NCBI GenBank assembly: GCA_021736705.1
Contig: JAIPFI010000011.1
Location: forward strand, 1-34,299
DNA length: 34,299 bases
DNA from: Methylococcaceae bacterium
Lineage (GTDB): Bacteria; Pseudomonadota; Gammaproteobacteria; Methylococcales; Methylomonadaceae
Direction: 5' to 3'
Shown: piece after piece, positions 1-10,765 of the stretch
Layout of the letters: each line of letters begins with the position of its first letter
How positions within the stretch are numbered: position 1 is the first letter of the stretch
Made by a program: the position numbers and the translations under genes
Notes under the pieces: generated by a model
Database searches by the model: none
The model's input: the letters and a program-made list of their open reading frames with translations, nothing else
What the model was told of the DNA's origin: nothing

Positions 1-509
1 GCAATCGGCATATCATAATGAATGCCATGCAACTTAGCTTGTCCATGTATAGTTAATGGAGCTCTTCCCTGATCAGCACTTTCAATCACGGCACCCATTT
101 GACTTAAAGGATCAATAACTCGCTTCATCGGGCGACCTGATAAAGACTCATCACCAGTCAATACGGCATCAAATTTCTGTCCTGCTAATAAGCCGCAGAG
201 CAAACGCATCGAAGTACCAGAATTTCCTAGATACAAAGGCTCTTTAGGCGCTTGCAAACCATCTAAGCCAACACCATGAATAGTCACCTGACCATTAACA
301 GGCCCTTCAATTTTAACGCCCATTGCTTGAAAAGAGCGTAAGGTTGCTAAGGCATCTTCACCCTCTAAAAAACCAGAGACATGAGTAACGCCTTCAGCCA
401 AAGAGCCCAGCATAATAGAGCGATGAGAAATGGATTTATCACCCGGCACACGCGCTTCTCCGCGCACAAAACCGCCCGGCTGAACGGTAAAAGTAATCGA
501 TTGAGTCAT
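1..509 (-). CDS. aroA: 3-phosphoshikimate 1-carboxyvinyltransferase (EPSP synthase), N-terminal part, runs off the window
   Basis: Minus-strand translation from ATG at 509 reads MTQSITFTVQPGGFVRGEARVPGDKSISHRSIMLGSLAEG...YLGNSGTSMRLLCGLLAG, with the typical GDKSISHR and GNSGTSMR motifs. Confidence 0.95.
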   Translation of the reverse strand, partial: MTQSITFTVQPGGFVRGEARVPGDKSISHRSIMLGSLAEGVTHVSGFLEGEDALATLRSFQAMGVKIEGPVNGQVTIHGVGLDGLQAPKEPLYLGNSGTSMRLLCGLLAGQKFDAVLTGDESLSGRPMKRVIDPLSQMGAVIESADQGRAPLTIHGQAKLHGIHYDMPI

Positions 510-510
510 A

Positions 511-1383
511 TTATTGGTATTGATCTAAAAAACGTTGGCGCGCATTTCTGGCGTATGTGAAAGTATCGTACAATTCTTGAGTTTTATCCTGTTCAAGCAT
601 CTGATTAATACCTTGCAATTCAGCACATAGCTCTTGAATCAAAGGTATTATCTGCGCTTTATTAGCCATACAAATATCTAGCCACATAGTTGGATCGCTA
701 GATGCTATACGGGTAAAATCTTTAAAACCGCCTGCAGCATATTTAAAAATATCAACGGTTTCATCTTTTTTGCCTAATAAATCGACTAAAGAAAAAGCCA
801 AAATATGCGGTAAGTGACTGGTTGCGGCTAATACGGCATCATGCTGCTCTACACTCATCAGTGAAACATCGCAGCCAATTGCTTGCCAAAATTTTTCCGC
901 TACAAATAAAAAAGCACGATCTGTTTGCTCGTCAGGCGTTAAAATCACACGCCTATCTTGAAATAAATCATCTAAAGCCGCATCTACACCACTGTTTTCT
1001 GCCCCTGCAATCGGGTGCGCGGGAATAAAATTTGCGGGAATAAAGCCGAATACGTCATGCAACGCTGCAATGACATTACCTTTAGTGCTACCAGCATCCA
1101 TATACAGTGCTTTATCAGACCAATAAGGCGCTAACTGCTTAAAAATAGCAGGCATCGCTCCGACAGGCGTAGCAATCACGACACAATCTGCATCCATAAG
1201 CGCCTCAGCCAAATGAAAACTATAGCTATCAATCACCTTTAATTCTTTAGCACGCAATAGATTTGCACTGTCTTGCTCGCGACCATAAGCACTAATCTCT
1301 TTGCACAGATTATGCTTTCTTGCAGCACGCGCAATTGAGCCACCAATCAGCCCTACGCCAATAATGCAAAGCTTGTTAAACAT
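511..1383 (-). CDS. tyrA: Prephenate dehydrogenase
   Basis: N-terminal IIGVGLIGGSIARAAR Rossmann motif, HPIAGAENSGVDAA motif, and position between aroA and hisC. Confidence 0.9.
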   Translation of the reverse strand: MFNKLCIIGVGLIGGSIARAARKHNLCKEISAYGREQDSANLLRAKELKVIDSYSFHLAEALMDADCVVIATPVGAMPAIFKQLAPYWSDKALYMDAGSTKGNVIAALHDVFGFIPANFIPAHPIAGAENSGVDAALDDLFQDRRVILTPDEQTDRAFLFVAEKFWQAIGCDVSLMSVEQHDAVLAATSHLPHILAFSLVDLLGKKDETVDIFKYAAGGFKDFTRIASSDPTMWLDICMANKAQIIPLIQELCAELQGINQMLEQDKTQELYDTFTYARNARQRFLDQYQ

Positions 1384-2479
1384 CAGCTAAAACAGCCTTC
1401 AAAGCACGAATAAAAAATTCATTTTGCGCTTGTGTGCCGATACTAATACGCAAATGATGAGGCATTTCATAGTTAGCGACAGGACGCACAATCACACCTT
1501 TATGCAATAGAGCCGTATTAATTGCACTCGCATCACGCTTTAAGTCAACCGAAATAAAATTACCTACCGACTCAATCCACGGCAATTCAAGTTCAGTAAA
1601 AGCCTCTTTTAATTGCTGCATTCCCGCATTATTAAGCGCAACAGTTTGCTGTAAATATTCAACATCAGTTAAAGCAACTTCTGCAGCTGCTAAGGCTAAA
1701 GCGTTATTATTAAACGGCTGACGTACACGATTAAGAATATCCGCCATTGCAGGACAAGATAAACTGTAGCCTATGCGCAAGCCTGCCAAACCATAGGCTT
1801 TAGAAAATGTGCGTGTAATCACTAGATTGGGATATTGTACTAACCAAGCAATTGAGCTGGGATAATCATCTTTAGAAACATATTCAAAATAAGCCTCATC
1901 CAAAACCACAATAACCTGCTCTGGCACAGCCGCCAGAAACATACTTAAAGCCTGCTCAGTCAAATAAGTTCCGGTGGGATTATTTGGGTTAGCAACAAAG
2001 ATTAAACGTGTTTTTTCAGTAATCGCTGCAAGCATCCCCGATAAATCATGGCCGTAATCAATCGCAGGTACTACCTTAGCTGTTGCTCCAGCGGCTTGCG
2101 TGACAATAGGATAAACAGCAAACGCATGTTGCGAAAAAATCACTTCTGAATCTGTAGTCAAAAAAGCCCGCGCTAATAATTCTAAAATTTCATTAGAACC
2201 ATTACCTAAAGTAATTTGATTACTGTTTAGCTTATATTTTTCAGATAATGCCGATTTTAAAGCAAAAGCATTGCCATCTGGATAAAGTGATAAATCTGCT
2301 AAATTGGCTTGTATGGCAGCAATCACTTTAGCACTAGGACCTAAAGGATTTTCATTGGAAGCTAGCTTAACAATTTCGGTCAACCCTAATTCCCGCTGTA
2401 ACTCAGAAACAGGCTTGCCGCCTTGGTAAGGAACTAATTTTTGTACGCCAGAAGTGGCTAATGCGCTGATGCTCTGCAT
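1376..2479 (-). CDS. hisC: Histidinol-phosphate aminotransferase (probable start MQSISAL at 2479; the ORF opens further at 2524)
   Basis: PLP aminotransferase motifs LASNENPLGPS, ANPNNPTGTY, TRTFSKAYGLAGLRIGY. Confidence 0.92.
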   Translation of the reverse strand: MQSISALATSGVQKLVPYQGGKPVSELQRELGLTEIVKLASNENPLGPSAKVIAAIQANLADLSLYPDGNAFALKSALSEKYKLNSNQITLGNGSNEILELLARAFLTTDSEVIFSQHAFAVYPIVTQAAGATAKVVPAIDYGHDLSGMLAAITEKTRLIFVANPNNPTGTYLTEQALSMFLAAVPEQVIVVLDEAYFEYVSKDDYPSSIAWLVQYPNLVITRTFSKAYGLAGLRIGYSLSCPAMADILNRVRQPFNNNALALAAAEVALTDVEYLQQTVALNNAGMQQLKEAFTELELPWIESVGNFISVDLKRDASAINTALLHKGVIVRPVANYEMPHHLRISIGTQAQNEFFIRALKAVLADV

Positions 2480-2557
2480 ATATTTATCGGTATTGTTTTG
2501 AAAAAAGGATAGATAAAAATCCACCCTGGATATTCACTGTTATCAATGGATTTTAAG

Positions 2558-3643
2558 CTATAAAACAGCCTTAGGGTAAGAACCTAAAACCTTAATCATC
2601 GTGACATGAGACTGCAATTCATCTAAGGCCAAAACAACATTAGCATCAGATTGATGACCATCGATATCGATAAAAAACAGATAATCCCATAACCCCTGAC
2701 GCGATGGTCGAGATTCAATCTTAGTCAGACCAATATTATGCTTAGCAAAAGGCTCTAAAATGCTATACAAAGCCCCCGAGTGATTTTTTGTAGAAATCAA
2801 TAATGAGGTTTTATCTTTTCCTGTCGAATTAGCGCTCAACTTACCGACAATAACAAAGCGCGTAGTATTATCTAACTCGTCTTCAATATTAGCCGCTAAT
2901 AAGTTTATATTATAGATTTCAGCAGCCAATTCACCGGCAATTGCCGCCGCACCTTGTTGCGACGATGCGATTCTAGCAGCCTGGGCATTACTATTGACTT
3001 CCGTACAACGGACATTCGGTAAATTTTTTTCCAGCCACTTACGACACTGCGCTAAAGATTGCCGATGTGAAAAAACCTCAGTGATTTCACTTAAATCTAC
3101 AGCATTAGACAGTAGATTATGATTAATTCTAATCGCAACTTCACCGCAAATTTGCAAAGGAGACATCACAAAACGATCTAAAGTATGCGTCACCATACCT
3201 TCGGTGGAGTTTTCGATGGGCACCACGCCAAACTGACAATGGCCATTTTCTACTGCTTTGAAAATAGCGTCAATCGTAGGCACAGCCTCAGCCTTAACCG
3301 CCTGACCAAAATGTTTAAAGGCAGCTTGCTGGGTAAATGTGCCTTCTGGCCCTAAATAAGCCACTTGCAATGGTTTTTCTAAAGCCAAGCAAGCCGACAT
3401 TAACTCACGAAAAAATCGCGCCGCCGTATCATCACTTAATGGACCCGGATTTAATTCTTGAATACGCCTAAGCACTAACGCCTCTCGATCAGGACGATAA
3501 AAACAAGTCTCCTCACCTGCGGCTATCTTAGTTTTTGCAACTTCTTCAGCTAGCGCGGCGCGCTGGTTAATTAACTGCAATATCTCCTGATCAATTGCAT
3601 CAATCTGATCTCTTAATTCAGAAAGGGGGATTACGTTACTCAT
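2558..3643 (-). CDS. pheA: Bifunctional chorismate mutase / prephenate dehydratase
   Basis: N-terminal chorismate mutase (LRDQIDAIDQEILQLINQRAALA), YLGPEGTFTQQAA, and C-terminal ACT region with KIESRPSR. Confidence 0.95.
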   Translation of the reverse strand: MSNVIPLSELRDQIDAIDQEILQLINQRAALAEEVAKTKIAAGEETCFYRPDREALVLRRIQELNPGPLSDDTAARFFRELMSACLALEKPLQVAYLGPEGTFTQQAAFKHFGQAVKAEAVPTIDAIFKAVENGHCQFGVVPIENSTEGMVTHTLDRFVMSPLQICGEVAIRINHNLLSNAVDLSEITEVFSHRQSLAQCRKWLEKNLPNVRCTEVNSNAQAARIASSQQGAAAIAGELAAEIYNINLLAANIEDELDNTTRFVIVGKLSANSTGKDKTSLLISTKNHSGALYSILEPFAKHNIGLTKIESRPSRQGLWDYLFFIDIDGHQSDANVVLALDELQSHVTMIKVLGSYPKAVL

Positions 3644-3661
3644 AGCGTCAATAAAGTAATT

Positions 3662-4741
3662 TTAGTGAGTTCGTTCAAATTCAGCCATAAACTGAACTAA
3701 AGCCTCCACGCCTGATTCAGGCATGGCATTATAAAGACTCGCGCGCATTCCGCCTAATAAGCGGTGTCCTTTTAACGCCAAAAACCCCTGCTCTTGAGCC
3801 GCTTTAAGAAAAACAGACTCCAGTCCTTTGTCAGCAAGAATAAAAGGGACATTCATTCGCGATCTATCCGCAATAGCAACTGGATTGCTATACAAATCAG
3901 AACGATCTATAGCCGCATATAAGTTTTGTGCTTTGCGCTGATTGACCTGTTCGATACCTGCAATGCCGCCTTGTGCCTTTAACCATTGCAATACCAAGCC
4001 TACTAAATACCAACTGTAAGTTGCCGGGGTATTAAGCATTGATTCATGTTCAACTTGTTGCTGATAATTAAAAACATCAGGCAAACCCGATTGCGCTTTA
4101 CCGATTAAATCTTCTCGAACAATCACAACCGTTACACCAGCAGGCCCCATATTTTTCTGAGAACCAGCATAAATCAAACCAAATTTACTGACATCAATCT
4201 GGCGCGATAAAATATTAGACGACATATCAGCCACTAAAGGCAAATTTCCGACCTCTGGAACATTCGCGAATTCAAGGCCATGAATGGTTTCATTTGGCGT
4301 GTAATGCAAATAAGCCGCCTGTTGATCTATATTCCACGTCGAACTATTAGGAATCGCAGTGAAATTATTCGCTTCGGCACTGGCAGAAACGACAACATCA
4401 CAATAACTTTTAGCAACTTCAAGCGCTTTGCCAGACCATGCCCCCGTATTGACATAACAAGCTTTGGTTTTATCACCTAAGATATTCGCCGGAATAAATG
4501 AAAACTGCGCAGTAGCACCACCCTGTAAAAACAATAACTTGTAATTATCAGGAATTGCCATTAACTCTCTTAAGTCATTATGTAAAGTCTCAGCAATACC
4601 CATAAACTCAGCACCGCGATGACTCATTTCCATCACTGACATACCTGAGCCTTGCCAATCGAGCATTTCAGCTTGCGCTTGCTTTAATACAGACTCAGGC
4701 AGCATAGAAGGACCTGCACTAAAGTTATAAACTTTACTCAT
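3662..4741 (-). CDS. serC: Phosphoserine aminotransferase
   Basis: VYNFSAGPSMLPESVL start, LLFLQGGATAQFSFIPANIL, GSQKNMGPAGVTVVIVRED. Confidence 0.96.
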   Translation of the reverse strand: MSKVYNFSAGPSMLPESVLKQAQAEMLDWQGSGMSVMEMSHRGAEFMGIAETLHNDLRELMAIPDNYKLLFLQGGATAQFSFIPANILGDKTKACYVNTGAWSGKALEVAKSYCDVVVSASAEANNFTAIPNSSTWNIDQQAAYLHYTPNETIHGLEFANVPEVGNLPLVADMSSNILSRQIDVSKFGLIYAGSQKNMGPAGVTVVIVREDLIGKAQSGLPDVFNYQQQVEHESMLNTPATYSWYLVGLVLQWLKAQGGIAGIEQVNQRKAQNLYAAIDRSDLYSNPVAIADRSRMNVPFILADKGLESVFLKAAQEQGFLALKGHRLLGGMRASLYNAMPESGVEALVQFMAEFERTH

Positions 4742-7395
4742 TACTCAGTCTCACCTGATTCATCATTCAGATCATTTAATTGCTGATCAATTGCATCTGC
4801 AACAGTGTCTAATTCTTGAATTTCTGTATCAATACTAGAAATATCCTGTTCTGACCCAACTTCATCATCTGCTAAACCATCAATTTTATCAACACCCACT
4901 AATTTTTCATTAGCGTCTAAACGAATGACTTTAACACCCTGAGTATTACGACCCACGATTGAAATCTCATTAACTCGGGTACGCACTAACACGCCGCCGT
5001 CAGTGATTAACATAATTTCATCATTCTCGGAAACCAAAACCGCACCGACAACATCGCCATTGCGTTCAGACGTTTGCATAGCAATCATGCCCTGTCCACC
5101 ACGTTTATGACGTGTAAATTCCTCTAATTTAGTGCGCTTACCATAACCATTTTCAGTCACGTTAAGTACTGTGCCTTCCGAAGACGTAATCATAGAAATA
5201 ATCTTTTGTCCCTCACCAAGGCGCATACCACGAACACCCGTTGCCGTGCGCCCCATTGAGCGAACATCGGTTTCACAAAAGCAGTTTGCTTTACCGTTAC
5301 TACTAAATAACAAGATATTCTGCTCGCCATCTGTTACAGCAACGCCAACCAAGCTGTCGCCCTCACGTAAATCAATAGCAATCTTGCCGTTTGATCTTTG
5401 GCGTTCGAATTCTTTTAACGGTGTCTTCTTAACGGTTCCGGCTTCAGTTGCCATAAACACAAATTGATTTTCACTAAATTCGCGTACCGTCAACATGGCA
5501 CTGATTTGCTCGTCTTTTTCTAAAGGCAATAAATTAATAAACGGTTTACCGCGCGAAGCACGGCTGGCAATCGGCAATTGATAAACTTTTAACCAGTACA
5601 CTTTTCCAGCTGAAGAAAAACACATAATTGTGTCATGTGTATTAGCAACGACTAATTTTTCCACAAAATCTTCTTCTTTGGTTGCCGTCGCCGATTTACC
5701 ACGACCACCACGACGCTGTGCCTGATAGTCTTCAAGGCGCTGCGTTTTTACATAGCCTTCATGCGACATGGTAACAACCACATCTTCTTCGGTAATAAAA
5801 TCTTCTTCAGATAAGCTTAGAAGGTCTCTAACAATTTCAGTACGACGTTCATCAGCATATTCTTCTTTAATAGCTTCCAATTCTTCACGAATCACTTCCA
5901 TTAAGCGGATTGCACTGCCTAAAATCTCCAAATAACCATCAATTAACTCTAATAATTGCTTGTATTCATTGACGATTTTTTCTTGCTCTAAACCCGTTAA
6001 GCGATGTAAACGTAAATCTAAAATTGCCGAAGCTTGCGCTTCAGAAAGACGATACTCAGAACCATGAATGCCAAAAATCAACTCCAAACCATCAGGTCTC
6101 GAACGACTTTCATCTGCATGTTCTAGTAAAGCAGCCACTAATCCAGCATCCCAAGTCCTAGATAAAAGCCCAACTTTAGCTTCCGCCGGATTTGCAGCCG
6201 CCTTAATTAAAGCAATCATCTCATCAATATTGGACATGGCTACAGCCAAACCTTCCAATACATGTGCGCGCTCACGGGCTTTGCGTAATAAATAAATAGT
6301 ACGACGCGTTACCACTTCGCGACGATGATTAACAAACGCATGCAGAATTTCTTTTAAATTCATACATTTTGGTCGGCCATCTAAAATGGCCACCATATTA
6401 ATACCAAACACCGTTTTCATCTGTGTTTGTTTATATAAGTTATTTAGAACAACTTCAGGTACTTCACCACGGCGTAGTTCAATAACCATACGCATACCGT
6501 CTTTATCAGACTCATCACGTAAACCTGAAATGCCTTCAATTTTAGTTTCTTTAACTAACTCAGCAATTTTCTCTAATAAACGCGCTTTATTCACCTGGTA
6601 AGGCAATTCAGTAACAATAATAGCTTGCCTGCTACCGTCTTTAAAATCTTCTACATGACTACGCGCACGAATATGCGCGCGCCCTCGACCCGTCATATAA
6701 GCATCATAAATCCCAGAAACCCCATTAATAATCCCTGCAGTTGGAAAATCAGGTCCTGGAATATATTCCATTAAATCTCTAATGCTAACATCTGGATTAT
6801 CAATCAATGCTAAACAAGCCCCAATAACTTCACCTAAATTATGTGGCGGAATATTAGTGGCCATACCCACAGCAATACCAGAAGAGCCATTGACCAATAA
6901 AGCAGGTACTCTTGCCGGCAAAACAACTGGCTCTGATTCTGAATCATCATAGTTAGACGCGAAATTGACTGTTTCCTTATCTAAATCAGCCAACATTTCA
7001 TGTGCAATTTTTGACATACGCACTTCGGTATAACGCATCGCGGCAGGCGAATCACCATCGACTGAACCAAAGTTTCCTTGACCATCAACCAACATATAAC
7101 GCAAAGAAAAAGGCTGCGCCATACGTACAATAGTATCGTAAACTGCGGTATCACCATGTGGATGATATTTACCGATCACGTCCCCGACGACACGAGCAGA
7201 TTTTTTATAAGGTTTATTCCAGTCATTACCCAATACACTCATCGCATATAAAACGCGGCGGTGAACTGGCTTTAAACCATCTCTAACATCAGGAAGTGCG
7301 CGCCCTACAATAACGCTCATCGCATAATCTAGGTACGACTTCTGCATCTCGTCTTCGATAGTAACTACGGTAATTTCTTTGGCAAATTCTGACAT
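4741..7395 (-). CDS. gyrA: DNA gyrase subunit A
   Basis: [33 protein letters not shown], catalytic-region [12 protein letters not shown] beta-pinwheel repeats, acidic C-tail. Confidence 0.98.
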   Translation of the reverse strand: MSEFAKEITVVTIEDEMQKSYLDYAMSVIVGRALPDVRDGLKPVHRRVLYAMSVLGNDWNKPYKKSARVVGDVIGKYHPHGDTAVYDTIVRMAQPFSLRYMLVDGQGNFGSVDGDSPAAMRYTEVRMSKIAHEMLADLDKETVNFASNYDDSESEPVVLPARVPALLVNGSSGIAVGMATNIPPHNLGEVIGACLALIDNPDVSIRDLMEYIPGPDFPTAGIINGVSGIYDAYMTGRGRAHIRARSHVEDFKDGSRQAIIVTELPYQVNKARLLEKIAELVKETKIEGISGLRDESDKDGMRMVIELRRGEVPEVVLNNLYKQTQMKTVFGINMVAILDGRPKCMNLKEILHAFVNHRREVVTRRTIYLLRKARERAHVLEGLAVAMSNIDEMIALIKAAANPAEAKVGLLSRTWDAGLVAALLEHADESRSRPDGLELIFGIHGSEYRLSEAQASAILDLRLHRLTGLEQEKIVNEYKQLLELIDGYLEILGSAIRLMEVIREELEAIKEEYADERRTEIVRDLLSLSEEDFITEEDVVVTMSHEGYVKTQRLEDYQAQRRGGRGKSATATKEEDFVEKLVVANTHDTIMCFSSAGKVYWLKVYQLPIASRASRGKPFINLLPLEKDEQISAMLTVREFSENQFVFMATEAGTVKKTPLKEFERQRSNGKIAIDLREGDSLVGVAVTDGEQNILLFSSNGKANCFCETDVRSMGRTATGVRGMRLGEGQKIISMITSSEGTVLNVTENGYGKRTKLEEFTRHKRGGQGMIAMQTSERNGDVVGAVLVSENDEIMLITDGGVLVRTRVNEISIVGRNTQGVKVIRLDANEKLVGVDKIDGLADDEVGSEQDISSIDTEIQELDTVADAIDQQLNDLNDESGETE

Positions 7396-7534
7396 TAGTC
7401 CATCTATATAAAAAAGCTGATAATTCGATTTATCGGCAAATGTTTCTTAAATAATCCAATCTTTTACAAGCAGATTAGCATGAATTGCAACAACCGCTCA
7501 TTATAGCAAATTAAGTCGCCTTAGGAGCTTAAAA

Positions 7535-8413
7535 TTAATAAAACTTCTTTCCGGACACCAGCAGCTCAAAAAATTGCCTTACATCTTCTTGTGCTTGCAA
7601 TAACAAGGAGGAAAACTGCTTCTGATCTAAGCCAATTACAGATCTGCGTTCAAAAGGGATTGCTTCCCATAATTCGCCAACCGAATCTTGGTCATACACC
7701 AATGCTACACAGAAAATAGATGCTATATGCAGTATTTGGGCATCTAAGCGGTGAGCTAAAGCCAATTCAGGCGTTAATTGATAAGCAATCGCCTCATATA
7801 AAGAATCCGGCAAAGCCCAAGACTTGACTAATTCCCCCCCTACATCAGCAAAAGTAAACCCCATCATTTCTTGTTCAATAACAGGCACTAATTCTGCTTT
7901 ATAATCAGCCAACTTAAGTACTTTTGAAGATAAATCAGGAAGCTTCTGATACAGAACTAAGCTGCCAATATTATGCAATAATCCAGCTAAAAACAGGCGT
8001 TCCGCATGTAAAACTGAACTTTTCTTAGCAAGCAATTTAGCGATCACGCCGCACTGAACGCTTTGCATCCAAAAATCGGTCATATTCACAAGTTCGCTAG
8101 GTATGTTATTAAAAACATCGATTACAGAAGTGGCTAAAACTAAATTTTGTAAATCTTTAATACCAATAATAGCAACAGCTCTACTAATCGTATCAATGCG
8201 CGATTGAAAGCCATAAAAAGAACTATTGACCAACTTAAGCAAGCGCATACTCAGAGCTGGGTCTTTAGCAATAACCTGACCGATCTCAAGTGCTGTAAAC
8301 CTTGGGTCATTAACCATTTTTTCTATTTGATGATAAATATCCGGCAAAGAAAACAAAGTGATACTGCCCTGCACTAAAGATTCAGCAGTCAATGCTATCT
8401 TGCTATCCGTCAT
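7535..8413 (-). CDS. HDOD-domain protein
   Basis: HDOD-like pattern: LPDIYHQIEKMVNDP, IGQVIAKDPALSMRLLKLVNSSFYG, AVAIIGIKDLQNLVLAT, LFLAGLLHNIGSLVLY. Confidence 0.88.
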   Translation of the reverse strand: MTDSKIALTAESLVQGSITLFSLPDIYHQIEKMVNDPRFTALEIGQVIAKDPALSMRLLKLVNSSFYGFQSRIDTISRAVAIIGIKDLQNLVLATSVIDVFNNIPSELVNMTDFWMQSVQCGVIAKLLAKKSSVLHAERLFLAGLLHNIGSLVLYQKLPDLSSKVLKLADYKAELVPVIEQEMMGFTFADVGGELVKSWALPDSLYEAIAYQLTPELALAHRLDAQILHIASIFCVALVYDQDSVGELWEAIPFERRSVIGLDQKQFSSLLLQAQEDVRQFFELLVSGKKFY

Positions 8414-8985
8414 GATTTTTTATTATAAAGACTTAAAACTTGCTTTACATAGTTTTGCGTTTCAGGATACGGTGGAATTTGGTTGTGGTATTTTTTAACA
8501 GTATTTTCCCCTGCGTTATACGCAGCGATAGACAACTTCAAATTGCCATCAAATAAACCGATTAAATATTTTAGGTAGCGCGTCCCAGCAAAAATGTTTT
8601 GTGTAGGATCTTTACGGTCATCAGCTCCATATTGACGAGCTGTTTCAGGCATTAACTGCATCAAACCGACAGCACCCGCACTTGAAATTGCTTTCGCATC
8701 ATAAGCAGATTCAGATTGAATAACCGCATGCACCAAATTTGGGTCTAAACCATGCTTTTCTGCAGCAGCAGCAATGATAGATGTATATTGCTTTTTGTTT
8801 TTTTCTAAATGTTTAAAAGCTGCCACATAACCCTTAGGCTTGCTACGAATAATTCGTTTATAGCTTTTATTCGGTGGCTTATCGGTGTAATAAACACCGC
8901 CATCGGGGGCTGTATATTTATAAATATCTGCAGATACAGTAGTAACCCCCAATAATAACCCAAAAAAAACAAATAAAAGCTTCAT
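8410..8985 (-). CDS. Lytic transglycosylase (SLT) with DUF4124-like N-terminus; probable start at 8985 (MKLLFVFFG signal peptide)
   Basis: DIYKYTAPDGGVYYTDKPP plus SLT motifs IIAAAAEKHGLDPNLVHAVIQSESAYDAKAISSAGAVGLMQLMPETARQYG. Confidence 0.9.
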   Translation of the reverse strand: MKLLFVFFGLLLGVTTVSADIYKYTAPDGGVYYTDKPPNKSYKRIIRSKPKGYVAAFKHLEKNKKQYTSIIAAAAEKHGLDPNLVHAVIQSESAYDAKAISSAGAVGLMQLMPETARQYGADDRKDPTQNIFAGTRYLKYLIGLFDGNLKLSIAAYNAGENTVKKYHNQIPPYPETQNYVKQVLSLYNKKS

Positions 8986-8989
8986 TTTA

Positions 8990-10561
8990 TTAATTACCAG
9001 CCAAATAACCAGCAATATCCTCCTTAGAAAAACCAATTTTCTTTGCTACACGATGCGCATGACTAACCCTTGAAATCCCTGGAATTAACTTATGCGTTGA
9101 ATCCTCATCAATAAACTCAACCTGTAAAGCCACGCCTTTGTGTTCTGCAAGAAAATGATCGACCAACTGATGGTTATGAGTAATTAAAATCGTATTATTA
9201 CCTTTTTGATAAAAACCATTGAGCACATTCGCTGAAGTTTCCATTTTTTCTTCGAAGGTTGTCCCTTCCGATAACTCATCTAAAACAACAAGGCTTTTTG
9301 CCGTGCTCGCTAAAAATATATCTTTAGTACGCTTTAATTCTGTGCCAAAACGCCCTTCACCATCATCTAACTGACTAATTTCGGGGACTTGATAAAATAT
9401 TCTATCTGCTACCGTCAATCTCGCTTGTGCCGCAGGTACATAACTACCAATCTGCGCCAATAATTGAATCTGCGTTAAGGTTTTACAAAATGCGGTTTTA
9501 CCACCGCTATTAGGGCCAGTAATTAAAACTAATTTTTCAGTATCTATATTAAAATCATTGCCCACATAAGTTGCATCAGCTTTACTTAATACTGGATTTT
9601 TGGCATTTTTTAAACTGATTTTATGATGCTCAGCGCTAATCAACTCAGGTAGGACGAAGGAATCGACGCTAAATTCTGAATATTGCACCAAGGATAACAA
9701 TTCATCTACCTTCCCTAAAGCATCTAACACCTTAGCTACGTCATCCGATTGTCTATACTCTTCACGTAAAGGCTTAATACAGCTATCCCGATCAAAGCCA
9801 CCAATCAGAGGAAAATAAACTAAAGCGAGCGGTGCAAGAAAAATAGCGAACATTGGAGAAAAACTAAGTAAGCCAATCGGTACAAATAAATTAACCACGA
9901 TTAAAATAGCAAACACAAGAGCAATCAATAATGGCTTAAAAATATGCGGCTTAAAAATAATCGCAGGGCTTAGGCTCTTTCTATCTATTTTGCTCTGTAT
10001 CCCCTTTTCAGTAATATACGCAGGGCCAGACATTAATGAATAGGCACGCGTTTTAGTAAAGGCTTTAACTTCATTAACTAACGCATCAATATAATTACTT
10101 TTCGGTTTCTCAAGCGCCAATAGACCAGCAACAAAGCCCAATATAAAACGAGTTCCGCGTCTATATTGCGTATAACCATAGCCTTCAATTTCTGCATTAT
10201 CCCTAGCCGTTCCACCTGAGCCTAAAAATTTAGCAAATAATAGCTGATAAAAAGGTTTCTCATCTTTTTTAGCATTCGCCACTAAACGCACTAAAATTGC
10301 TTTCAGTTCAGGATTGGCTTGTATTTCTTTAAGAGCTTCTTGCTTATCCGCAATCGCTTGCAAATTATCCAAGGGCTGCGCTAAAGAGCGATACAAAACC
10401 GCTTGGCCAATCGTTGTTTGGGCATAGTTGATCGTATCGAAAACACTATCAACTTCAATGCTTTTAAATGCGCCGGCATCAAGCACGCCTTCGCCTGTTT
10501 TTGCTGGCTTACTAATCCGAACTTCAGGCCACTGTTCATTCCACGCTTTTAAAATAGTCAT
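8990..10561 (-). CDS. MutS-family ATPase with internal hydrophobic segments, lacking the classical mismatch-recognition N-terminus
   Basis: Walker A LITGPNSGGKTAFCKTL, Walker B SLVVLDELSEGTTFEEK, ITHNHQLV; hydrophobic stretch FKPLLIALVFAILIVVNLFVPIGLLSFSPMFAIFLAPLALVYFPL. Confidence 0.85.
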   Translation of the reverse strand: MTILKAWNEQWPEVRISKPAKTGEGVLDAGAFKSIEVDSVFDTINYAQTTIGQAVLYRSLAQPLDNLQAIADKQEALKEIQANPELKAILVRLVANAKKDEKPFYQLLFAKFLGSGGTARDNAEIEGYGYTQYRRGTRFILGFVAGLLALEKPKSNYIDALVNEVKAFTKTRAYSLMSGPAYITEKGIQSKIDRKSLSPAIIFKPHIFKPLLIALVFAILIVVNLFVPIGLLSFSPMFAIFLAPLALVYFPLIGGFDRDSCIKPLREEYRQSDDVAKVLDALGKVDELLSLVQYSEFSVDSFVLPELISAEHHKISLKNAKNPVLSKADATYVGNDFNIDTEKLVLITGPNSGGKTAFCKTLTQIQLLAQIGSYVPAAQARLTVADRIFYQVPEISQLDDGEGRFGTELKRTKDIFLASTAKSLVVLDELSEGTTFEEKMETSANVLNGFYQKGNNTILITHNHQLVDHFLAEHKGVALQVEFIDEDSTHKLIPGISRVSHAHRVAKKIGFSKEDIAGYLAGN

Positions 10562-10562
10562 A

Positions 10563-10763
10563 TTATTTTTTCTTCTTCTTATTTTTATCTAATAGACCAA
10601 AAACAATAATGGCTGAAACCACTATTCCCGACATTATAATATTTTGCTGCGTAGCTCCTAATAAGTAAGCCACTCCACAGCCAATTCCCATACCTACACC
10701 GGTAAAAGCCAAGCTGCGCATTAAGCGACAAAAAGCACAATTATCAGGATCATAAGCACGCAT
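10563..10763 (-). CDS. Small membrane protein of unknown function
   Basis: 66-aa ORF between the MutS-like gene and hemH with two hydrophobic stretches and a poly-Lys tail. Confidence 0.6.
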   Translation of the reverse strand: MRAYDPDNCAFCRLMRSLAFTGVGMGIGCGVAYLLGATQQNIIMSGIVVSAIIVFGLLDKNKKKKK

Positions 10764-10765
10764 AA

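Noticed and set aside
5171-5467. 98-aa ORF antisense to gyrA (and similar antisense ORFs at 6068-6295 and 6386-6601)
   Set aside because: Shadow ORFs over a highly conserved gene; no independent support.
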